A stretch of DNA of 64,000 nt from Temnothorax longispinosus (GCF_030848805.1 NC_092364.1:14613447-14677446); one strand, 5' to 3'; positions 38,177-49,313 are shown, numbered from the stretch's first letter. Notes: generated by a model from the letters alone, not told the origin. A program made the numbers and translations.

Positions 38177-41100
38177 TCAGACTACTTCAGCGTGTTTATT
38201 ACGCGAATAGTTCTTCTTTCTAACTTTATCTCTACGCTGATTGTCAATATGGGATATCAATTGAGCAGGAGTTCTTTCTTTCAAGCAGCTATTCTGGTTT
38301 ATCAAAGCTCTACATTCTGGTACTGACGGTAATTTGGGCAGCATACGAACATCACCAAATTTTTTTTTAATTACTTCGTCCTCCATTTTTGTCCATTTAA
38401 TCCGTTTTATTGATTTTTGCTGCAGGGCTGTAATTAAAACTCATTTTATTATGTATTAATACAGAAATTTTATATAAAGTATAAAAATTAATATTACTGA
38501 ATAAAATATCAAAAGATATAATTTTATAAAAAATTAATATATATTAACAATAAACAACAATGGGAATATTAATTGACTCTACTGGCCATTATAATCGCCA
38601 AAACAATACGACTACAATTTGGTTCGATTATCGTCAAGACGCTCTTTTAACCAATATAAGTTGCTGTGTAATCTTTGATCGTGGTCGTATTGTCTTGGCG
38701 ATTATAATGGCCAGTAGAGTCGATTAATATTCCCATTGTTGTTTATTATTTGACTGACGAAATAAAAATTTATTTATTAACAATAAAGTTATAAAAAGTT
38801 AATATATATAAACAAATAAAAATAATCAATTTTTCATAAACTTACAGCTTGAGCATTGATCTATAATTTCATCGTCACTATCATCGCAAATTATACGCTT
38901 GCGAATACGTCTTCCCGAGGACTGTGGTTCAGCATCAATAAATTTCTTTTTAATTACTTGTTTCTCCATTTCTGTTCTTTTAATCCGTTTTTATTGATTT
39001 TTGCTGTAAGGCTGTAATTAAAACTCAATTTATTATATATTAATAAAGAAATTTTATCAAAAGTATAAAATATATTGTTATTGGATAAAAGATAAAAATA
39101 TATACATTTATAAAAAATTAATATATATTAACAATAAAGTTATAAAAATTATAACCAAATTATAAACAAATAAAAATAATCAATTTTTCATAAACTTACA
39201 GCTTGAGCATTGAGTACTGGAATCTATAATTTCATCGTCACTATTATCGCAATTTATTATACGTTTGCGAATATGTTTTCTCGAGGACTGTTCATTATCA
39301 TTATTATTCTCATGGAAATTATCGGCATCAGTTGACGCATCATCTGTTTGCATATTGTCATCTTTTGTATCGTCTTTGATTTGATCACTTTCTTCATCAC
39401 TGTCTTCATCCTCATCGCCTATTGCAGCCTGCAGCAAGCGAGATACTTCAGTCATGTCAATCAGTCCATTAGGAACTCGATACACATCTTTATGGATTTG
39501 CTTGTCATGTCCCATGAAATTTGCTAAGTCTGAAACTTGATTTTCCTCTACTCGCAGCATAGCGGTATAAGTAGCGATATGCTTTCGAAGCATAGTACCT
39601 CGTAGACTGGTAGGGATTGATGCACCACAGTTATTAGCAAATTTTCGCATTATAGGACAAGCTCTGACGTAACCTTTTTTCGGAGAATTTACTCGAGGTA
39701 CAGCAAAGACGTACTTATTTTTTGAGCTTACTCCAGCTTCTGAACGATATTTAAGTAAAACATCAATGTACGAAGTTAAAAATGTATGTAGTAATACGGG
39801 AACGGTTCTTCCCAATTTGCCTCGTATAGTTAATCGGACAAATTGCTTGGCTTGTTTTTGAGATTCTTCTGATATGTTGTCAAATATATCAGGATTGAAA
39901 ATTTTGTCAACTGTCTCTTGATTTTCATAATTTTCAATGGAGAGTCTCTCAATTTCACCAGCTCTTCGTCGATTAAACATCTGAACGAGAATCAGACTAC
40001 CGTCAGTTAATTCTTTCCATGCATTAATATCAAATTTTTTCTGAAGAATTTTCATGGCTTCTTCACATAAATTTTTTGCATAGTTATACAATTTTTGGAT
40101 ATCTGATTTTGATGGGAGGACAATTTGTTTCTTTCGACGTTTATTTGCTCGATCCTCTATAACTTTTTTATTAATTGTCACTGGGTAATCATTATCAAAC
40201 AGTACCATAAAATCATCAACAGCTTTTTTTTCCATCTAAATCTTCTCGCTTGATACATTCAGCAGCTTGTATACGAGAACATTTTTTCAACATTGTTCCC
40301 AGAGTAGTTGCATTATATGGTGTTTGAAAAACTTGTAACTCAGAATCATAATTTGCACATATTTTGACAGCCTTTATAACGTCATCGTAGTATCCAGGAT
40401 GAAAAATGGATGCAAAATCAGATATTTGCCTGTTAATTTCTTTTATTGTCAATTTGAAGCGACCAAGTAGTCGTAGATAATTTCTAATCATGTCGTACTG
40501 ATGAGAAAGTGTGTATGTGTCACATAATTTATTTCCGAATAAAATCAGAAGTTCATCGTATTTAATAGATCTTGAAACATTGTCATCTTGAAGTGATGGG
40601 ACAATTTTTCGACGCATAACATTGTTAGCACGAAGGTGTATATATCCCATTAACTGTTTTCCTTTTACGAGTTGATCTTTTCGACCTTTCTCATGAGCTG
40701 GATCACACGTTTTATAATGTATTCTCAAGGTTCTTTTAGAATAAAATCCTTTGCAATAACTACAAGACACATAGTTTTCGGCAGTATTGTTAAATTTTGC
40801 TTGAGGACGTCGACAAGCTATGAGAACTCCCGTATTTAATTCCGCATTAGTGTTATGAAGAAAATTACCATATTTTCGAATTTTTTCAATAATTTTGCGT
40901 CGTTCTGGATTGCCTTTTGGAAAATGTATAAATTTATGAACATCTGGTATATCTTTGTGTTTTAGTTCCAAATGCCGAGCAAACTTTTTTTGTAATTTCT
41001 TGCAATACGGGCAAAAATATTGTTTGAGTGAAAAACCTGGATTTTCATTTTTTGAAACAGGCACATAAACGTTACGAATATCAACTGGAGGTGCATTATT

Positions 41101-41703
41101 ATTAATAGGAAAACTCACATTATCACTCACATTAGAATTTGTTTCATTTATTGTAGTGCTATTACTCGGTATATAATCTGAACTCGTACCCTCATGTCTA
41201 CTATCAGTCATTGTAACATTAATTTCTTTCGAACTATTTTCTTGAATGCTAATGCTAGATCCAACATTTTTTTCAACCGCTAAATTTACAATGTGAGTAT
41301 GAGATTCTTGCTCATTTTCGATTATTTTATCAGAATCTTCGATAACTTGTTTCTCAGCATTAGATGAAATATTGTTATCAAAAATACTTGAATCCACATT
41401 TGAAGTTTTTAGCCAATCATCTCCGATAAGTTTCATAATTTCGGTCGCACCACTAGGCGTACTACTCTCAAGAGATATGTTAGAACCAGTTGATGAATTT
41501 TGATGAGGTGATGATAAACGCTTGTTAATTTCATTCTCCATTGATGGTGGTGTTTTTGAAATAGGTGTCGAACAGTCAGTGCCTTTTATGGAGTTGGAAA
41601 TTCGAATTTGATCAAATGACAGTGATAATCCCGATTTATATTCCATATTTGCTTTGTTAATATCGTCCATCTCCTTTTGCAAAGCTTCATATGAATCTAA
41701 CAA
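38177..41703 (-). CDS. Zinc-finger, tyrosine-recombinase-like protein (Crypton-like); one-base frame break
   Basis: The minus-strand exon 41703-39200 holds two open frames, 495 and about 345 codons, that overlap at 40216-40235. Dropping one A from the eight-A run there makes one continuous frame (DLDGKK then AVDDF). The last exon is 38427-38177, joined by a phase-1 intron with good GTAAGT and TTACAG borders. Order: Ser/Asn-rich N-terminus; C2H2 finger (CPYCKKLQKKFARHLELKH); C2HC finger (CSYCKGFYSKRTLRIHYKTC); then an alpha-helical core and a recombinase-like C-terminal half with FNRRRAGEIERL (box-I Arg), TMLRKHIATYTAML (box-II Arg), FMGH and HKDVY (candidate nucleophile Tyr). An acidic tail and a W-rich C-terminus follow (RIKWTKMEDEVIKKKF). 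The apparent start is TTG after a splice-acceptor-like TTGTTAG, so at least one 5' exon is missing. It could be a Crypton-type transposon gene or a domesticated derivative. The frame break may be real or a homopolymer error. Confidence 0.7.
38551..38746. mobile_element. 196-bp TIR MITE in the intron of the recombinase-like gene
   Basis: The ends TAAACAACAATGGGAATATT and AATATTCCCATTGTTGTTTA are inverted repeats. The homology continues inward through GACTCTACTGGCCATTATAA and CAATACGAC. The spacer is short and non-coding. It interrupts sequence that is otherwise duplicated at about 39100-39150. Confidence 0.85.
38845..39015 (-). pseudogene. Duplicated, fused piece of the recombinase-like gene's last two exons
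   Basis: Minus-strand sequence repeats the start of the last exon (CAAAAATCAATAAAAACGG and a MEKQVIKKKF-like stretch) and then, without an intron, the acidic end of the preceding exon (IRKRII.D.SDDEIIDQCSSC) with its GTAAGTTT donor. It has AAAAA where the last exon has AAAA, which puts a stop in the expected frame. It lies between the two functional exons, so it is a local duplication product that splicing may or may not ignore. Confidence 0.65.
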
Positions 41704-42660
41704 TTAATAATTAAAATTTAGTTTCGAGCAAGTATATATAAAAGTATATATAATAGAAATAATAATAAATATATTAATACGTTTTTTATTTTTAAATCAA
41801 AGATTTATATATAGATTATAGTTTGCGAGAAATGACCCATCGATTCGATGGGTCATTTCTCTCGCTGGGTAGGGTTATCTGTCCCCAAACTATATTCTAT
41901 ATACAAAATTGATCTAATAGGTTATATTTAGATATTAAGATTATATTACCGTTAGTACTCAACAAATAGCCTTGGTACGACGATCCCTTTGTTTTAATAA
42001 AACAAGTTTTCCCTTGAACGATTTTAACTTTCTTCGAATGAGTTACAAGGCACTCTTGATTATCAAATTTTACTAAGGAATACATGACTGGAAAAAGTAC
42101 TTTACTAGTACAGATAATTAGCTCTCTTTTCGACTAATTGTGAGATTATGACTATCCTGAGATGTACAGAACACTTTGCTGAAGAAGAATACACATCTAT
42201 TATCACAACTTCAATCTTCAATATGAGAGTATATGCTGAGACACGAACAGATACGTATGTGATAGTAGCACATACTATGCGCTCTCTCTATTATTATAAG
42301 TCTCCCTTTGCATGGCAGTGCATGTGCAAGCTGGCGCCAGACTATGCGTATATTCACTATTCGCGATTCGTATGTAGTTTGCAAATAGTGTGGACATAAA
42401 ATTTGCCAAATTTGCATTCGTAATTTATTATTCGTGTTGATTATTTATCACGCTTATCGCGTTTATTATTCATCAACCGAATGGTTTTTTGACAAAATCA
42501 AAAGACGCAAATCACCACAAATCTCTAGGAAAGAGAGGCGCCAACGGGTCATGTGACCAGTCATGTGACCAGTCCTCCGTGATTGGCTGGCAGCAATGTG
42601 TGCTTTACATGTAGCGACTCAAGTCGACACAAGTGTCATTCTATCTCTTTTCAACATCTA
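41704..42660. other. Upstream region of the recombinase-like gene; small perfect hairpin
   Basis: The 5' exon of the minus-strand gene should lie here or beyond, but I could not identify it. A near-perfect short hairpin sits at 41825-41865 (GCGAGAAATGACCCATCGA and complement). A doubled 11-base word GTCATGTGACC occurs at about 42548-42570. Short open frames on both strands have no recognisable motifs. Confidence 0.45.
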
Positions 42661-42801
42661 GGGCCGATATCACAGTCTCCGATTAACTTGATCCTTCGAT
42701 TAAACTCACTCTTCGTCTCTTTCTAGAGGGACAGTTAGAAAGAGATGCAGAGTAAGTTTAATCGGAGGATCACGTTAATCGGAGACTGTGATATCGGCCC
42801 C
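42661..42801. mobile_element. 141-bp TIR MITE
   Basis: It begins GGGCCGATATCACAGTCTCC and ends with the complement, flanked by TA on both sides. The arms (GATTAACTTGATCCTTCGAT and its near-complement) nearly meet in the middle (TCTTTCTAGAGGGACAGTTAG). Non-coding. Confidence 0.85.
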
Positions 42802-42911
42802 TAATGAACAACAAAGATAGAATGACACAGAAGAGCACAGGAGAGGCACAGTATACTGTGGGAGAGGTGAAGAAAAGTTAGAGTTTAACCACTCCTGCGC
42901 TCTTCTGCATT

Positions 42912-43063
42912 AAGGTCTATCCAAACAAACTTGCATAGCGCATAAACATAAGTATAAGGAAATTGATTGGTCCATATATGCATGTGCATAAGGAAATAGA
43001 CCAATTTGTTTCTTTATGCATATGGTTATGTACCTATGCAAGTTTGTCTGGATAGACTTTTTA
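42912..43063. mobile_element. TIR MITE with GTCTATCCA ends
   Basis: GGTCTATCCAAACAAACTTG on the left matches the complement of CAAGTTTGTCTGGATAGACT on the right. A further inverted fragment (TATGGACCAATCAATTTTCT, about 43082) repeats part of the interior, so a second partial copy adjoins it. Confidence 0.75.
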
Positions 43064-43177
43064 TTTTCTTATGCACATGTGTATGGACCAATCAATTTTC
43101 TTATGCTTACGCATTATGCGTTATGCAGAAGTGTGTGCTCCCCGCTTTAGCGTCGCAATCTCGCAATGTCCACCTTA

Positions 43178-43338
43178 AAGGTGGAAGCACATAAAATTGC
43201 AAGAGCCATGAGCAGAATGCAGAAGCCATATGCGCATGCGCTGTGGTATCTGTAGAGCTCTACAAATACCATAGCGCATGCGCATATGGCTTCTGCATTC
43301 TGCTCAAGGCTCCTGCAATTTTATGTGCTTCCACCTTT
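43178..43338. mobile_element. 161-bp near-perfect hairpin
   Basis: Arms of about 75 bases are almost exact complements (AAGGTGGAAGCACATAAAAT ... ATGCGCATGCGC ...) around a GTAGAGCTCTAC centre. Arms this similar point to a young MITE. A transcript would fold into a long stem. Confidence 0.85.
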
Positions 43339-43459
43339 GCACGTAACAAAGATTTAGTCATAATCGTAAGGCCGTAAAGCCTTGTATACAAGTGGATAAA
43401 AATAATGGGTAAAAGTTTACAATAACTTACACAGCTCGGATTACTTTGACCTTGGCATA

Positions 43460-44119
43460 TGTTGTCAAGGACATAATACTGAGTAACTTTTCCTTATAAC
43501 TTAATCGGCGGTCGCTTTTTATTAAAAAATTATTAACAAAAAAAAGTTTGGCGACCTCACCGATTTCAATGACTTTGATATATGTTGTCAAGGTCATGAC
43601 CCCGAGTGACCTTCAGAAGGTTTTAGCCGTTGCTCGTTATTCGTCAAAAAGTTATTAACAAAAAAAGTTTGGAAAATACGTGTAGGTTAGATGACGCGCT
43701 TTACAAGTATTTAACTGTTTAAAGCGCGTCACTAATCTACATAGGTTAGATGACGCGCTTTAACAGTATTTAATTGTTTAAAGCGCGTCAACTAACCCAT
43801 GCGTAAACTATTTCGGGGCTACCGCACCTCCCCCGAAAGCGGGGGGGGGGGTGTGGTTGAACCTCGGTTCGCGTGAAAAGTGTATGCATGAACTATTTCG
43901 GAGCTACCGCACCTTCCCCGAAAGCAGGGGGGGTGTGGGGTGAACCTCGGTTTGCGTGAAAAGTGTATGCGTGAACTATTTCAACATATATATTAGTCAT
44001 TTATGCCTTCCAATACTCAAAATAGCTGCTATATTTTTCAAACTTTTTTTGTTTATAACTTTTTAATAGCAGTGACCGCCGACTAAGTTATAAGGAAAAG
44101 TTACTCAGTATTATGTCCT
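43460..44119. mobile_element. TIR element with internal tandem palindromes, truncated by the gap
   Basis: The left arm (AGGACATAATACTGAGTAAC ... CGGCGGTCGCT, from 43468) is the complement of the right arm ending at 44119, where the N gap begins. The arms share further repeats (CTTTGACCTTGGCATATGTTGTCAAGG, twice in the left part). Inside lie two palindromic units containing GATGACGCGCTTTA and TAAAGCGCGTCA (43683-43800). A tandem repeat of about 84 bp follows (43801-43885, 43886-43968, partial to 43981) with GGGGCTACCGCACCT and a poly-G tract. Confidence 0.75.
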
Positions 44120-44619
44120 NNNNNNNNNNNNNNNNNNNNNNNNNNNNNNNNNNNNNNNNNNNNNNNNNNNNNNNNNNNNNNNNNNNNNNNNNNNNNNNNN
44201 NNNNNNNNNNNNNNNNNNNNNNNNNNNNNNNNNNNNNNNNNNNNNNNNNNNNNNNNNNNNNNNNNNNNNNNNNNNNNNNNNNNNNNNNNNNNNNNNNNNN
44301 NNNNNNNNNNNNNNNNNNNNNNNNNNNNNNNNNNNNNNNNNNNNNNNNNNNNNNNNNNNNNNNNNNNNNNNNNNNNNNNNNNNNNNNNNNNNNNNNNNNN
44401 NNNNNNNNNNNNNNNNNNNNNNNNNNNNNNNNNNNNNNNNNNNNNNNNNNNNNNNNNNNNNNNNNNNNNNNNNNNNNNNNNNNNNNNNNNNNNNNNNNNN
44501 NNNNNNNNNNNNNNNNNNNNNNNNNNNNNNNNNNNNNNNNNNNNNNNNNNNNNNNNNNNNNNNNNNNNNNNNNNNNNNNNNNNNNNNNNNNNNNNNNNNN
44601 NNNNNNNNNNNNNNNNNNN
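44120..44619. other. Assembly gap (500 N)
   Basis: Exactly 500 N. The left edge is in a TIR element and the right edge is in the last coding bases of a chitinase domain, so upstream chitinase exons are missing here and the real distance is unknown. Confidence 0.99.
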
Positions 44620-44637
44620 TGTGTCCCATTACAGAAG
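44620..44637 (+). CDS. GH18 chitinase copy A, last bases of its 3' exon
   Basis: The first 18 bases after the gap (TGTGTCCCATTACAGAAG) equal the end of the third exon of copies B and C (CPITE), followed by the same phase-1 donor GTAGATGTTAA. The intron after it (44638-44816) is closely similar to the equivalent introns of B and C. Copy A is therefore a GH18 domain directly upstream of B in the same transcript, with the rest lost in the gap. Confidence 0.8.
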
Positions 44638-44816
44638 GTAGATGTTAATATTATTTTCAAAATAGAAAAATATCTCAACGATATATACAATATGTAGAAA
44701 AATATAAAATTTGGAGTCTATTATATAAAAAAAGTATAAATATTGATTATATTAAAATAGTATTTTTTACGTCTAATTTTTTAATAACATTTAATACTAT
44801 TTCTTATGATTATTAG

Positions 44817-46346
44817 GTACAGGAGCGGTTACGACGTGGACCGTCAAGCCCACACAAGCGATACAGACGACTACGACAGTGGATCGCGACAGTTCCGGCG
44901 AGTTTAAAGTCATCTGCTATTTCACTAACTGGGCCTGGTATCGGCAAGAGGGTGGCAGATTCGTACCGGAAGATATAGACTCCGATCTCTGTACCCATGT
45001 GCTTTACGGATTCTCCGTGCTAGACGGTAGTAGCTTAACGATGAAATCCGACGATCCCAGGTCCGATATAAACAACAAGTTTTACGAAAGGGTGGCGGCG
45101 TTCAAGGCAAAGGGTCTGAAAGTGCTGATGGCACTGGGAGGCTGGAACGATTCGGCCGGCATCAAATACAGTAGACTGGTAAACTCGCCGTCGGCTAGGC
45201 GAAGATTTATCACGCAAGTTCTTGACTTCATCGAGAAGTATGGTTTCGACGGTCTCGATCTCGATTGGAAATATCCGGTATGCTGGCAAGCGGACTGCAA
45301 CAAGGGCCCGGAGTCTGACAAGCAAAGCTTCGCTGAGCTGGTGAAGGAACTGAGTAACGAGTTTAAGCCTCGAGGATTACTTCTCTCTGCGGCAGTATCG
45401 CCAAGCAAGAGGGTGATCGACGCGGGATACGACGTTCCTATCTTGTCCAAATACCTGGACTGGATATCCGTGATGACGTACGACTTCCATGGTCAATGGG
45501 ACAAAAAGACTGGCCACGTAGCACCGCTGTATTCTTTACCGAATGACTGGAAACCGACATCTAATGCTGTAAGTTTAATTACTTTGAAAATTATTTAGCA
45601 TGGAAATTATACTAATAATATCGGAAATTTTTAAAATACTTAGTTCTTTGTCACTAGAACTTTTCGATCCATTATTGGATAGAGAAAGGTGCAAATCCGA
45701 AAAAGTTGATCATGGGCGCCCCATTACACGGCCAATCATTTTCACTTGCGGCGAGTAGCGTACACGGATTAAACGCGCCAACCTATGGCGGCGGCGAAGC
45801 TGGAGAGGCGACCAATGCAACAGGCTTCTTGTCATATTACGAGGTAAATTCATGTCCAAAAAAGAAATATTAAAAAATAAAAATCTAAATAAATATTAAA
45901 AAATCATCAAATAAGTTTCTAATAAAATGCATATAAGAAAATATTAATTCTGCATTAATTAATAGCTGCAAATAAAAAGTTATTAATTTTTAATATCCCA
46001 AAGATGTACATTTATTCCAGGAGTAAATAAATATCTATTCTTTTGCTTTTATGACAGATATGTGAAAGAACGTTGAAGAAGGGATGGACAGTCGTTCAGG
46101 ATAAAGACAGAAGAATCGGCCCTTATGCCTACAAAGGTCTTCAGTGGGTGAGCTTCGACGACGCTCAACAAATCAAACTGAAGGCAGAACTGATCAAGAA
46201 ACTTGGTCTCGGCGGTGGTATGGTTTGGGCCTTAGATCTGGACGACTTCAAAAACAAATGCGGCTGCGAGCCTAGTCCGCTATTGAGAACAATAAATCGA
46301 GTTTTAAGGAATTATCCGAAGGGCCCGCTGTGTCCCATTACAGAAG
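44817..46346 (+). CDS. GH18 chitinase domain B, catalytic Glu replaced by Lys
   Basis: Exons are 44817-45568, 45658-45843 and 46058-46346, with clean borders and phases 1/0/0/1. They encode a Thr-rich lead-in followed by a complete GH18 domain: CYFTNWAWYRQEGGRF, LKVLMALGGWNDSAG, FDGLDLDWKYP, MTYDFHG and GGGMVWALDLDDF. Insect group II multi-domain chitinases (Cht10-like) have this arrangement and cleave chitin in cuticle or gut matrix. Here the DxxDxDxE motif ends in K instead of the proton-donor E, so hydrolysis is not expected although the sugar-binding cleft is otherwise kept. It continues from copy A (in-frame phase 1) into a Ser/Thr linker at 46535. Retention of the intron after 46346 would stop translation ten bases on (GRC stop), a possible alternative end. 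Confidence 0.85.
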
Positions 46347-46534
46347 GTAGATGTTAATATAATTTTTTTAAAATAGAAAAATATCTCAATGTGATATGTA
46401 CAATATGTAGAAAAATATAAAGTTTGGAGTCTATTATATAAAAAAAGTATAAATATTGATTATATTTTACGAAATAGTATTTTTTAGGTATGATTTTTTA
46501 ATAACATTTTAATACTACTTCTTATGATTATTAG

Positions 46535-47590
46535 GAGCGGTTGTAATCGACGTCAGCCAAACCGACATCGAATCCACAACTACCACAAAACGTATCCAAT
46601 ATACGAATCCACTACATCATCAAGACCAATATAAGGGGAGACCGGGGCACTATAAGCCACAAGAATTCAAACTCTGAAAAGTATTTTTAAATATAAGATT
46701 TTTTGTCTCATTTTTTTTTTAATAATTAAAGCACTATATTTTAAAATTTATTTAGCGTATTTGGCAAATATTGATTAGTTTTGGAAAAAAAAATTAAAAA
46801 ACATTTTTTGAAAAATGACCCAAGGTGCCTCATACCCGGGGCATCATGGGTCTGTCACTGAGGCACTATAAATTACACAAAGAACTACGTTTATTTATTC
46901 AAAAAATAACGAAAAGTTATAAAAGTTAAAAAAAATTCTATATTATATACATTTTCTTATGACACTGTTCAGGATTGGGCAGGACAAACAAGATATCAGA
47001 ACCCACTATTGAAATATCATTTTTTTGGGAAAAAAACTAACTTTTGACATGTTTTCTTCAATCAAAAATAAAATATATCATCAACCTATCTATCTATCAT
47101 TAAGCTTGGTGGCGTGTGTGATTTATGGTGCCACAGAGCAGTGGGTACCATGGTGCCCCGAATGCACTTAATATAGAAAAAGGTGAAACGTAATAAAAAA
47201 AAAAATAAACGGTACACGATTATCTGTAGTGCAGTAAAATGACAAAAGATGTTAGAAAGTTTCACCTAATTTTTAGTATGTGTATATTTTACTACAAAAA
47301 CAATATTAAAACATTTCTAAATGGTTAAAAAGAAATTTACGCATCACGAAAACCATTTATGTCACGTGCGTCTCGAGACTACGGACTTTGATGACTGTCA
47401 CCTCGATACGAAGTATGAGCAACGAAATAACTGTCACATGATACTAACTGAATCAACTTAAACATTCTGGATTACCCTAAACAGTCAATGACCCATGGTA
47501 CCTCGTAGCTCATGGTGCCCCGGTCTCCCCTACATCCACATCCCACCAGCAACAACCCCGACTACAACGACGATTGAATCAGACATTCTT
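46535..47590 (+). pseudogene. Ser/Thr linker exon of B, shifted, split by a TIR element and truncated
   Basis: From 46535 the linker reads GAVVIDVSQTDIESTTTTKR and then leaves the frame seen in the C copy because of two extra bases (CGTATCC against CGTCC). A TIR element occupies 46634-47530. The continuation 47531-47590 (ATTPTTTTIESDI) matches the start of the CBM14 exon of the other copy, after which similarity ends abruptly and BEL/Pao-like sequence follows. The CBM14 that should follow B is missing. Confidence 0.7.
46634..47530. mobile_element. 897-bp TIR element in the B linker (empty of rDNA)
   Basis: The ends AGGGGAGACCGGGGCAC and GTGCCCCGGTCTCCCC are inverted repeats flanked by TA. 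The interior is AT-rich without a transposase. The same element sits at the same TA in the linker after C (54801-59351), where it contains an rDNA/R2 insertion. The uninterrupted words here (CCCGGGGCATCATGGGTCTG, about 46836-46857) show the pre-insertion state of that site. Confidence 0.85.
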
Positions 47591-47890
47591 CCTGATCAGA
47601 ATGCAGTAACGTGTTGTGCTTCTTTTGGCATCTTCGGCACATTGAAGATTTACAAGCCGTCGCGTAGTGACCCTTGCTTAAACAGTTTATGCATATCTTT
47701 TTCGCTTTCACCTCTTTCATTCTGTTCGAACACGATAACTGTAGAAATTCCGGGCTTTGGAGCTGGCAGAGTTCTGCTGGTCCATAAATAGTCGGGCAGA
47801 CAGAAAAGGTGTTTAATGTGGCCATTCCTACGGGCTACGTGTCGGCGCCGTCGGCGGAGCCTCTATAGTATCGAGTATAATATTTTCTTT
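47562..47890 (-). pseudogene. BEL/Pao-type gag zinc-knuckle fragment
   Basis: Minus-strand translation 47825-47562 gives CINCLSKGHYATACKSSMC followed by RRCQKKHNTLLHSD: two adjacent zinc knuckles in the order typical of BEL/Pao retrotransposon polyproteins. Only this piece remains; no protease, RT or LTR pair is visible. The part around 47763-47890 recurs at 63612-63740. Its right end on the plus strand marks where the chitinase linker copy breaks off. Confidence 0.7.
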
Positions 47891-49313
47891 TTATTCAAAT
47901 AAAAACTATATCGAAGTAAAACATGTATTGGCATCTCAGTATGTTAAATTCAATTCAATTTATATAATCTCATTGTATCCAAAAAATATGGTATACTATC
48001 ATGGTTCATGCTATATTAGATTTTTTTAAAGATATGAAAAACTGTTTTTTAAAACAGTGTCTTTCTAAATTTAATTTTAAGATATATATATATATATTTA
48101 TACGTATAACTGAATTCATGTCTATATAGAAAGACCTCTACGAAACTCTTAGCTGCAATTTTTTTTAAATACATTGTTTTTTAACTCGAGGCAAATAATC
48201 ATGCCATAATTAGTGCAAAACACTAATCTTTTATCTTAATTGCAAAAAATCATATAATAGAAATAATATAGAAGTTTCATGTACCCTACTGATTAGAAAT
48301 CTCCGGCCATGGAAATGAAGATCCAAGTCCATTCGGCTCCACAGAAACGACTAAAAATCGTATAAAGCGTCATCGCACATATATGCATGCCGCAGCTACG
48401 TTTTGAGGGAAAGATGCAAAAAGTGGGGCCACTGATTTTTAGAGCACGTTCGACAAGATAACGCAACAGCAGTTTGTTCTATATCAAATTGAATGGAGAT
48501 AATGTCGCCATTATACTCGTACTTTGATTCCATCGGTAGTTCGTTCGTCAATGAATGCTGGACAAGCGGCTTGCGATCGCAAAATCTGTTCTTTTCAATA
48601 AAAACGAGCGTTGCGCACTTCCGAAATATACATATGTACAACATATTTTCGGATCGCACTGTATTTACATTCGCTTTAATATGCAGCTTGATTCGCTGAT
48701 AGATTTGGCGACATGGTGACTGTGGTGCCATTCACGTACCAGCACATATAAGGAAGTCGAATCGTTATTATTCAAATTAAATATAGGATAATACCTATTG
48801 TGCGAAAAGCAATATCGTATATGTTATACTAGTTTTTAGTCTCCGCTTTTTTGTTCTTTTCTTCGTTTTGCTTTTCGCGAGCGAGAACGAGCGCCTTCCA
48901 CGATTCCACATCCAAGGCATGTCTTTCAGCAGCCGTGTGGCGTTATCGCTGAAGCCAGTATCTGTTTGACAGTGTCGTAGGATCAATTAAAATAGCCGAT
49001 AGTGACTTGAATCGAGTCCGTTCTTGTTCGGATTGTACTTTGTTTCCGCGGGGAACACGGTGCATCCTCTAACTGCAGGTGGTGTCAATGCGACGTGTCG
49101 AAAACCGTTAGGGCGTTAGATCGAATAAAGTTTTTCTGCCTGTGGAGCGCTTTCCACAATAACAGCACCATCGTCACAGATCAATGGTGATTTTAGTGTT
49201 GACAAAGTAACCGCCGCCAGATGGTAATTTGTGCAAGGTAATCCTAAATATAAGTCAGTTAATCTTTGAATTTAGCGGATTGTTGCCGACCGGTTGCGTC
49301 AATTTAAAATATT
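47891..49313. other. Non-coding stretch upstream of the PGRP-like exon
   Basis: No recognisable coding motif. AT-rich to about 48300, then mixed. Any 5' UTR or promoter of the PGRP-LC-like gene should lie in this interval or in the following hairpins, but no core promoter element could be assigned by eye. Confidence 0.4.

Noticed and set aside
43683..43981. CRISPR-like array
   Set aside because: Only two palindromic units and two 84-bp tandem repeats, no spacer pattern, in an animal genome.
48396..48986. Short open frames on both strands between the BEL fragment and the PGRP-like exon
   Set aside because: No motif, no splice context, overlapping frames in both directions.
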